Position numbers and translations under genes: made by a program. From Symmetrospora coprosmae (taxonomy: Eukaryota; Basidiomycota; Cystobasidiomycetes; Symmetrosporaceae), in NCBI GenBank assembly GCA_008802785.1, contig VUYT01000018.1, positions 62,001 to 126,000 on the forward strand: DNA of 64,000 nt, written 5' to 3'. Under the pieces are notes generated by a model. It made no database searches, had not been told where the DNA came from, and worked only from the letters and a program-made list of their open reading frames with translations. Positions 56,286 to 64,000 of the stretch are shown here, piece by piece; positions within the stretch are counted from its first letter, which is position 1, and each line of letters begins with the position of its first letter.

Positions 56286-57456
56286 TCAGACAGGACAAAG
56301 CCCGCCATTGGAGTTGACAGTAGAGCCGCTCTACATAGCAACAGAACGGGTTAGCTCCTATACGCGCGCTCCGGCAGTGCAGGGAAGACCCTCACGATCC
56401 ATCGACTACCTTCCTCGCACAGGAAAGCTGCGATCTGGGCAATGTCGTCTCCCGTTCCGATGCGCCCTTCAGCCGGAGTTTTCGTAAAGTCAAACTTGGC
56501 CTGCACTTCGGGCGGGTTGGCGTCCCACATGTCCGTCTTGACGGGTCCTGCGCGGCTCAATGCGTGTTAGTTCCGCTGCAGGTGGTCCAGGCGTCGTCGC
56601 GACGCGTCAAACGCACCCGGATTGAGACAGTTGACAGTCGTCCCGTGACTGTGGCCAAGCTCCTTCGACCAGACTCTGGCAAAGTGTTCCAGGCTTGCCT
56701 TGGTCGCGCCGTAGACAGTCTGCATCGGCGTGCCTGTGCGGGCGCTAACGGCTGCCGGCGGCGGGTGAGAGGCCGGCACGAAAGGACTCTTGAGCATCAG
56801 TAAAGAAGCAAAGAGGAGTAAGCGGCGGAAGTTAGTGCTCTGCACTGCTCGACGCACAAGACAATAGCACTATCCTTGACGGACGCGCAAGTCTTGGAAT
56901 TGCGGCATTGACAAGGAGGATGACTGACCGGACGTTCACGTCCATCTGCTTACTGAATATGCGGAGGATAACCAAATGAATGAACGAGTGGTTAATAGCC
57001 CAAGCCGAGGCTCGTCTGTGCCAGTTACGTACGTGTAGAGCGCATCGATGTTGTCTGCGTCGAGATCCTCGATGCACCCGAGCACGCACATCCCCGCGTT
57101 GAGGACAAGTGCGTCAATCTTACGACCGAGCTCGTCAACTTTAGCCATGATGGGCTTCGCGCATTCTTTGCTCGACAGATCGGATTGGACGGTCCACGCC
57201 TGGCGGCCGAGCGATCTCAATTCGGAGGCGACCTCTTCGGCTGCATCCGGTGAGGAGGAGTAGTGTACGAGGACGTCGGCGCCGCGGGATGCGAGCTCTA
57301 GAGCGATGGCGCGTCCGATGCCGCGCGAGGCGCTGTGAACGGGGAGGGCATGCCCGTTAAGTATCGCGAGCTTGGGCGCAGTCCGAGATGCTGGGCCTTG
57401 TGCGCGCACCCTGTGACGACAGCCAATTTGCCGGACAAACTCTGGCTCTTTGACAT
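56286..57456 (-). CDS. Short-chain dehydrogenase/reductase (classical SDR)
   Basis: A short first exon from ATG 57456-57454 codes MSKSQSLSGKLAVVTG. The intron after it rebuilds the cofactor motif T-G-x-x-x-G-I-G (TG + ASRGIGRAIALELASRGAD). Then come DVLVHYSSS (the residue pattern suggests NADPH), LDALVLNAGM-like KIDALVLNAGMC, NVRS, a Ser-containing VLLSCASSS, and the catalytic Y-x-x-x-K in TVYGATKASLEHFARVW. CLNPGAF follows. Later exons contain GPVKTDMWDANPPEVQ, PAEGRIGTGDDIAQIAAFLC and, after a last intron, ISGSTVNSNGGLCPV with stop 56288-56286. The typical C-terminus S-G-x-T-x-x-x-N-G-G supports this end over the earlier in-frame stop. About 270 residues. The substrate is unknown. Confidence 0.88.
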
Positions 57457-57714
57457 TGTAGAGCTAGCGGTAATTGCGCGATCCGAGCAGTGTGGTCAGG
57501 AGCGAAGATCGTGTTCGTTAGAAAGAAGGCGGAAACCTCTTTGCTAAGCACATTCCGCGCCAACTACAGGCGCTCGCCAACCGACAGGAAGCGCTCGGAC
57601 AGGGGCAGGGCGCATGACAATGTACAACTACAACGACAGCTAATACTATGAACATGGGCAGATTTGCGCTACACACGTCTCGCTCGTCTTGTCGATAGCA
57701 AGGACAGGTGACGA

Positions 57715-59542
57715 TCAAGCCCGAAATGTGCGCTCCTTAGCTTTCCAGGCTTTAACGGCATGTAGAAGGCTCGGTCCTGGCCGACACAGACTCGGGTCGT
57801 CGTGCCAGGCGCGATAGTAGGGATCCGCCCCGTCTGGCTTCCAGTTGCCGTAAGTGGGGCTGCGGGTACGAGTCGGTCAAAGGCGGGAGCCTGGTCGAGC
57901 GCTGGGCGAAGGGCAACTCACTACTGCCGTGCAGCTGACGCGTTGACATAAACCGGTGGCAGCGTCTCCCACATGGGAATCCCGTGCTTCGCGATGCGGG
58001 AACGTCAGCAGAGGGCAGATTCACAGATCTGCGGCATTGCCTTTCGACTCACCCGTTTCGCAACGCTCGGAACAACGTACTCTGCGGCATCCCGGTCCAC
58101 GTCAGCAAGGCTACTGGCTGCCGAATTCTCTCGAGTTGGGCACCCACCTGCATCAGCCACTTGACCTTCGCGGAGATATTGCGTAAGAACGTTGTGGAAA
58201 CGTCTCGACATGCCCCTGAAGACCAGGGTCAGCCATACCCTGCCAGCAGAAGCGGAAAGGCAGCAGAGACTGACCACAGATGGATGTAGGCCTTTGCGAG
58301 ATCCTCACGAAATATCAAGGCAGCCTCCTTGCCTCTGCGGTCGTTTAGCCCGGAGTCGCTCTTGCCACTAACGAACTTGGTAGCCAGATAGTCTGGTTGC
58401 CACGGTCCCTTCGCCTGCACGTCCCACTCTGCGAACTGGCCTCGGTAGGCCGACTGGAAGGGCTTTGGTAGCGGGAGATCGCGCGGTATTGTCGCGTTCA
58501 CATGGGCGAAGAACGAGGCCCATGATCCCGTTTGGCGCACGTCGGACTCCAGCCACCACATGCGGCTGTACTGCTGTCCCTGCACGCTGTCGAGGAAGTA
58601 AGAGGCTGTGTAGTGGTTCTCGCACGGCAGTCCACCGACACGGATGAGCTTGTCGATCTTGTCCTGGTCGTGAACGTACTTGCCGAACAGCTCCTGCGAG
58701 TCGAACAGTAATGTCCGGCCTTGGAACTCGGACGGGAGGTCTGCATGGACCTGGGCGCGCAGGTCGTCGCTTGCGTGATGTCCTAGATGCACCGAGAGGA
58801 AGACGTCGATGCCTGCTCCGAGCTGGACCTCTGTGATGAGGGCACGCAGGTGCAGCTGTAGATCCCGCGACATGGGCGGCCGGAAGTCCTTGTGGAATAG
58901 ACGAATTACAAGAGCGGTAGTGGCGCCTGGTGTCGGTGGCCGCGGAACAGTCTCCACAGTCGAATGCGCGTAGGGTGCGTAACGAGCCTGTGGCGGACGT
59001 GGCCATCGAGTAATGGGGTTAGCAAAAGGTTATCATGTCTCTGGTGTGAGGCTGCACCCTGTTAAATGGAGGCGGCCAATGCCGTAATGTACCTGGTACG
59101 TCAGGCACGTCTTCTGCCTATCTAGCTCGCTTCGCAGATCCTCCCCGCTGGCCCTTTCTTCCTGTACCTGCCAGAAGCGCGTCTGCCTGAAAGCGGCATC
59201 CACCTGGCTCTCCCAGTCCGCAGCCTGGCGACCTCGTAAGAAGAGATCTGCATTGTGTTCGGTGCTGAGCGTGTACGGTGCCAATGATTGCGCAGGTGGC
59301 GCTCCCACTCCAGATATGGGCACAGCTTCTGTCGGGCGGAGCTTGAACGCGGCGGCGGACGCGTAGCTTTTCAAGCCGTCGATGGCACCAGCTGAGCGGC
59401 CGGCGGGGACCACGAGGTAGACAGCGCATGCCACGACTAGCTGACCTGCAACGAGGATGACCGCACAGCGGATAACGAGCCTAATGCGGCGGTTCCAGCT
59501 GCTGCGAGCTGATCCTGCGCGCGGAGACGAAGGGAGCATCAT
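57715..59542 (-). CDS. DUF3405-like type II membrane protein, copy A
   Basis: ATG 59542-59540 gives a basic tail and an anchor helix (LVIRCAVILVAGQLVVACAVY). A stem follows, then a lumenal domain shared with the neighbour at 60.3-62.3 kb. Shared blocks are PPMSRDLQLHLRALITEVQL, GIDVFLSVHLGHHAS, LLFDSQELFGKYV, RVGGLPCENHYTASYFLDS and MWWLESDVRQTGSW. The last, W-x-E-x-D-x-R-x-T-G, is the pattern I associate with fungal DUF3405 proteins and looks like a nucleotide-sugar/metal site. C-terminal exons give HGIPMWETLPPVYVNAS and DGADPYYRAWHDDPSLCRPG, ending at TGA 57717-57715. About 520 residues. DUF3405 has no proven activity to my knowledge; a glycosyltransferase-like role in the Golgi is inferred. 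Confidence 0.7.
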
Positions 59543-60308
59543 GGTTGGGAAAAGAGCTGCAAGCGTGAGTCTGGAGGAAGCTGGCCGAGCGTGGCGCCTC
59601 GCAGACCTAGCTTCAGGCCGCTTGACCTTGCCGCCTTGTGGTTGTGGGTGCTGCTATTGTCGCTATCGCTCCTCGACGATCTTCCTCTTTTCTGGAAGAC
59701 CCGGACGCGCTTCTCGGCAGACGCGTCCTGATCGCGTACGGAGCCTGCTGATGCTCGGGTAGAAGAGCGGCAAAGGCTGTGCTTGTCGATAGCGAGGCGC
59801 GCTCGTGTCTCAGATGCTGTGGGCAGCTGTGCAGTACGCAGTGAGCCTGTCGGCAACCCTGTCCACTGCTCGAGTACGCTGGAATGGCGCTTTCCCTCGC
59901 TATGGATCATCTCGTGCCTCGCACCACACGGTCAGCGTGACAGACAGTTCGCACCGTGCAGTCTCTTTATGAGGAACAGCATAATCATGGGCCCTTCCAA
60001 ATCTCGCCGAAGAGGTTGAACTGCACTTGTCAGTCCTATGCGTTGGTGTGCGAGAGAGGGGCAGGGTGCTCGTCCGCCACCCGAGACATCTATGTATACA
60101 CCTCAAAGGCTCGAGGGCTGTCGCGCTATACCTGCTTCCATACCCGTACAACAACGAGATACAATCCCCTACAATCCCCTACCGTCTATGTTCATCTATG
60201 TGCTCTATTCACACATACCTGCGACTGCGTTCTGCGATTATCTGGCACTTGCACGACGTCGCGACACTCCCGACTTAAGATGCCCTGATCCCAAGCTAAA
60301 AGCCTGGA
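59543..60308. promoter_or_regulatory. Intergenic: promoter of DUF3405-like copy A
   Basis: 766 bases between the two tandem minus-strand copies. A near-duplicate 11-base unit (acaatccccta, twice) lies around 60160-60182. No gene was recognised. Confidence 0.4.
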
Positions 60309-62295
60309 CTAGAAGCCTGGCACCTTCTTGAATGCCTTGACAGCGTGCAATAAGGTTGGACCGGGGCGACACATGGTCGTGTTGTCGTGCCAGGCTCGGT
60401 AATATGGGTCGGCACCTGCGGGTCTGTACCCGCCGAATGTGGGACTGCGAGCGGAGGAAAGCGCCAAATGCTGAGCGTCTGACGAAAGAGCCCCTTGCGC
60501 GAGCAAAGGGGGGTGGGATGGACTTACTAGCCGTTCCCCACTTTACCGTTCCTGTAGATCGGTGGCTCCGAGTGCCACATGGGGATGCCGTGCTGGGGGT
60601 AGTGCGTGTCGGTCTGCGGTCTGAGCTGATGATCTCTGCATCTCTGCTGAAACAATGCCTCGTCAAACTCACCTTCTTGGCCACACTAGACAGCACGTAC
60701 TCTGTTGGATCGTCGGTGAACACGGGGGAACATCAGCCAGCTGAACGACGACCTAAGCACGCCGATATCTGCAGTGGGATACGAACCAGAGTCTGCCACC
60801 TCTCCTTCGATAAGATAGTCGGTGAGAACCTCGTGGAAGCGCCTCGACATCCCCCACATGTGGATGAAAGCCTTGGCAATGTCGTTGCCAAAGACGTGCT
60901 TCGCCTGGTGCCCTCTCCCGTCCCAATCGCCGGCCGTGTCGGAGCCGTCGAGGAAACGAGTCGCAAAATAGTCGGGCTGCCACGGCCCGCGCACAGCCGG
61001 GTCCCACTCCTCCGCAAAAACGCCCTCGTACGCGCGCTGCCAGCGCTTTGGCGGCGGGCGCCGCACGGGGACGGTCGCGTTGAGGTGGTTGAAGAAGGAC
61101 GTCCACGAGCCCGTCTGGCGCACGTCCGACTCGAGCCACCACATGTGGCTGTACTGCTGGCCCTGCGCGCTGTCGAGGAAGTACGAGGCCGTGTAGTGGT
61201 TCTCGCAAGGCAGCCCGCCGACCCGGATGAGCTTGTCGATCTTGCCCTGATCCGAGACGTAGCGCCCGAACAGCTCCTGCGAATCGAAAGCCAGCACCCG
61301 CCCGCGCAGGTCCACAGGCACATTCTGCAGCACCTCTTCCCTAAATGCAGCGCTTGCGTGGTGCCCAAGGTGGATCGAGAGGAAGACGTCGATGCCTGAG
61401 CCGAGCTGTACCTCGGTGATGGCTGCGCGCAAGTGGCGCAGCATGTCGGGCGACATGGGCGGTTGGAAAACCTTGTGATAGAGGTGCATCAGGAGAGCTG
61501 TCTTGGCCCCAGCAGTCGGCGGGAGGGGCACGCTGTCGACTGTCGAGTTCGAATAGGCGCCGTAGCGTCCCTGGGGGTCCGGAGAAGCCGCATCAGTCGT
61601 CTTGGGGGCCTGTCGCGGCGAGGTGAGGACAGGCTCACCTCGTACGTGAGACATGTCTCCTCCTTCTCTAGTGCCTTCCTTGCGTCGAGCCTGTTCGGGC
61701 CTCTCGCAAGCTCCCAGAAGCCAATCTGTTTCCAGGAGAGGTCCCTCTCGCTCTCCCAGTCCGGATGTTGCTTGTCAAGGAGGAAGTACGGGGCGTTGGC
61801 CGCTGAGGGATTGGTACGAGGAGCGAACGACGTCGCCGGCTCGACCGTCCAGGGTGCGATGTCGTTCTCTGGGCCGATGAGCAGAGACGCGAGGCCAGTG
61901 ATGGAGGACGACGCGTACGTGCCGAGGCCATCGACCGAGATGTCAACGAGGGCTAGGAGGGCCGACCCGCCAAGGAGGAGGGCCACGACCGACAAGGCTC
62001 CCCAGAGGATGACTAGCTTGAGAGACATCGACGGGGACGCGCGACTGCCAGTGGTGGGCTGGGTGGCCATTTCCGCCCATGTGCGGATGCGGATGCGCGT
62101 GCCGAAAGGCGCATGATGCGGGCGGCTGTGGCTCGTGGTATTTGGGGTGTGAGCACTCGCGAGAGCATCGTGCTCTCCGTCTTTGTCGTCGTCGGTGGTA
62201 TGATGCTGCTCCCAGTACTTTTCCCTGAGGCTGCTGCTCGTGGCCGTATGTGTCCTGCGGTGTGCGCCTACGGAACGCGTGGTGGTCGTCGACAT
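60309..62295 (-). CDS. DUF3405-like type II membrane protein, copy B
   Basis: ATG 62295-62293 starts a long His/Thr/Ser-rich cytosolic tail of about 90 residues. An anchor (LVILWGALSVVALLLGGSAL) and a stem ending KEETCLTYE come next, where the first intron matches copy A. The lumenal domain aligns block by block with copy A: PPMSPDMLRHLRAAITEVQL, GIDVFLSIHLGHHAS, VLAFDSQELFGRYVSDQ, GLPCENHYTASYFLDSAQ, MWWLESDVRQTGSW, GPWQPDYFATRFLDG and GMSRRFHEVLTDYL. C-terminal exons give EYVLSSVAKK and GADPYYRAWHDNTTMCRPG. Stop 60311-60309. About 570 residues. The cytosolic tail is longer than in copy A, the main difference. It is divergent from a nucleotide-sugar transporter gene, which fits a Golgi glycosylation role but does not prove it. 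Confidence 0.7.
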
Positions 62296-63349
62296 GCTGC
62301 AAGTCCAACGGAAGAGACAGGAAAAGAGCAGAGAAAGGGGGACTCGATATCGATGGCCGTATGCTCAGCCGTGGTGATGCTCGAAGCTGGCGCGCCTGTT
62401 GTGGACGGGCGGGCGACTGACGCTCTGGTCGGGGGCGCTGACACTTGCTGGGGCAGCAAGGTCCAGCGGAGAATGAAGTGCCAAAGCCGGGCGCTGTGTT
62501 CCTCTATAGAGGAGTGTACAGTACCCCAAGCGGAGTGTGCGTTCCTGCGAGGCCGAAGCTGCGTCCTGCACTAGCTATATAGAGCCCTGTGGCCTTTTTG
62601 CCCGCGACCCCCGGCTCCCCCACCATGCCTGGTCTCTCCCACTCGACGCGTACAGCTGCACCGGTGGCGAGCGAGTGTTGACACGGGCGACCGTCCGTCC
62701 GAGGGCAGAGAAACGTGCAAGCGAGTCGCGCTCTGCTCCTGGACGGTACATCGCCGCTATACGCACTGCATTCGCTATTAGCACTTCTCCTCTTCTACAT
62801 CTGCGTGAGTGAGCTGCTTCCCTGCTCTCGGCGCCCGGCAGCTTGCCTTGCTCCCCGGCGGCCGCTGGTGCGCTTCCCGCTGCTCCCGCTGACCCACCCA
62901 CGCCCGTCCTGTTTCGGGCAACTGTAGTCCTCAGCTTCTGCAGCACGCTTCCTTCGTTGCTGTAGATCTTGTACCACTTCAACACGGCACTCCCTTCACT
63001 CACGAAAGTCGCACATCATCGCATCTGTGGTTGCTTATCGTCCGCACTCCTGGAAGCTGTCCATCCTCCCCTTCCCCGGGCGAGCAAGCTCTTCCCGTGC
63101 GCGCCTGCAGGATCTCAGCCAGCCAGCCAGTCCACGTTGCGACTCAAAAGAGAGAGAGAGAGAGACGGGGATAGACAGCAGACAAACGCACAAGGACACA
63201 ATCCGGTCTAAGACCAGCTCGCTTCCTTGCCGCCGTCGGATCGCGCCGCTCGACCTCCGTCTCCTCCGCGTTCCCAATCTCGCGACTTCTCGCCCGCCAA
63301 ACACTCGCGGCGCGCCGTCAATATTAGCAACGGCAATCGCATCACCAGC
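62296..63349. promoter_or_regulatory. Divergent intergenic region (DUF3405-like copy B / nucleotide-sugar transporter)
   Basis: 1.05 kb between divergent start codons. It holds a tatata element at about 62576-62581 (some 280 bases upstream of copy B) and an (AG)n run at about 63149-63165 in the likely 5' leader of the transporter. Open frames on both strands lack family resemblance. Confidence 0.45.
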
Positions 63350-64000
63350 ATGAACAGCGCAGTCGCCTCCATCGCCAGCCTGCGCAATGGCCTGTCAATC
63401 AAGGCCATCGCCCTCGTCAGCCTCTGCGTCCATCTCACAGTCCTGACCAGTTGAGTCTCTCTCTCTCTCTTTCCTTCTGCTCCCGCTCTTCCGCCAAGAG
63501 CTGACATCCCTGTATGCAGTCGTTCTGCACCTCTCGCGTATTCGACGCGCTCCCGGGGCGCCCTCGTACAAGTCTAGCAGCGCTGTCATTCTCACAGAGT
63601 CCGGCAAGATGCTCGCGTCCATCTGCCTCGCCATCCGGGACCTCCGGCGCGACCAGCGCGCAGAGGAGTACCAGCTCCTCTACTCGTCGAACGCGGGCAG
63701 CGACGAGAACACGCTCGTCGACGAGGACGAAGCGGACAATGACGGAGTAGAGGGGTCCAAGCTGCTCGAAAACAAGAACAGACGCACAGCGGCGGCGGCG
63801 CCACAGCTCCCGTCAGCCGACACGGACGACTTCGGCGTACCCCGACGCCAGCCCATGTGGAACGTGCTCCTCAAAGAGTGCCTCGGTGAAGGGTACCTCA
63901 AGCTCGCCATCCCTGCACTGCTCTTTACCATCCAGAACAACTTGCAATACGTCGCGTCGAGCAACCTCTCGGTTCCGACTTTCCAGATCACGTACCAGCT
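63350..64000 (+). CDS. Nucleotide-sugar transporter (SLC35A, UDP-galactose/UDP-GlcNAc type), 5' part
   Basis: A Golgi antiporter bringing nucleotide sugars into the lumen; only the N-terminal part is in the window. ATG 63350-63352 codes [20 protein letters not shown] and the first helix. An intron (63450-63519, donor gttgag, acceptor tgcag) restores [14 protein letters not shown]. Then comes [20 protein letters not shown], the family's conserved V-x-x-x-E-x-x-K block. A variable acidic cytosolic loop of about 50 residues (Glu/Asp-rich) precedes [20 protein letters not shown], another diagnostic block, and [12 protein letters not shown] at the window edge. Its neighbour is a membrane-anchored DUF3405-like gene. 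The substrate cannot be decided from the part visible. Confidence 0.9.

Noticed and set aside
56351-56353. Earlier in-frame stop for the SDR gene
   Set aside because: Splicing after RWI to ISGSTVNSNGG restores the typical SDR C-terminus; the earlier stop is intronic.
60356-61399. 347-codon plus-strand frame
   Set aside because: It is antisense to the DUF3405-like copy B, whose protein is conserved with copy A; codon constraint in the real gene keeps this frame open.
63149-63165. (AG)n run as a possible functional element
   Set aside because: Simple dinucleotide repeats like this are common in fungal 5' leaders; nothing ties it to a specific function.
1-64000. tRNA genes, CRISPR-like arrays, transposons or virus-derived elements
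   Set aside because: No B-box-like GTTCGANNC in a cloverleaf context, no spaced repeats, and no transposase, reverse transcriptase, integrase or capsid-like frame was seen.

Overview
The window is nuclear DNA of a GC-rich basidiomycete fungus. Genes are packed a few hundred bases apart on both strands. Most carry several short GT-AG introns of about 50-110 bases, and the proteins are clearly fungal: Jen1-type carboxylate permease, Mip1 DNA polymerase, Hap2, Cho1, Cox24/mS38. Compact intron-rich genes together with GT43-like and polysaccharide-pyruvyl-transferase-like enzymes would fit Ustilaginomycotina (smut relatives, perhaps Exobasidiomycetes). That lineage call is an inference, not shown by the sequence. 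I saw no tRNA, rRNA, CRISPR array, transposon or virus-like element.

Layout. 1-453: 3' end of a surface-type protein. 0.7-6 kb (minus): a CNT nucleoside transporter and a Jen1-type monocarboxylate transporter. 7.1-8.7 kb: an unrecognised spliced gene. 9-12 kb (minus): mitochondrial SDH4 and the mitoribosomal protein mS38 with a very long N-terminal extension. 12.7-13.9 kb: phosphatidylserine synthase. 14.1-33 kb: an accessory-looking block of membrane-anchored glycan enzymes (pyruvyl transferase, two paralogous SGNH hydrolases, a GT43-like glycosyltransferase, a truncated second GT43-like copy, and a third PC-esterase-like SGNH protein). It is interrupted by a double-BTB/CAP-Gly gene and a TDT-family permease. 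33-56 kb: mostly housekeeping genes (MAPR haem-binding protein, primase PRI1, LURP-one-like protein, medium-chain reductase, mitochondrial DNA polymerase gamma, SH3-PX-BAR sorting nexin, SDHAF2, VPS16, HAP2). 56-64 kb: an SDR, two tandem DUF3405-like type II membrane proteins, and the start of a nucleotide-sugar transporter.

How it fits together. The 14-33 kb block, with the DUF3405 pair and the nucleotide-sugar transporter at 57.7-64 kb, looks like a set of secretory-pathway enzymes. Such a set could build or decorate an acidic, pyruvylated and/or acylated surface polysaccharide. No single gene proves this; it rests on family assignment and clustering. The block also shows rearrangement: the second GT43-like copy stops before its metal-binding motif, and at the same point a fragment of a second TDT permease begins. 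This is the clearest non-routine event in the window.

Mitochondrial functions recur (SDH4, SDHAF2, mS38, Mip1), and the CCAAT-binding factor HAP2, a known regulator of respiratory genes in yeast, is also here. I see no evidence that these are co-regulated. Gene starts and ends were placed by reading splice sites by eye. Those described as tentative, especially at some 5' ends, need transcript data.
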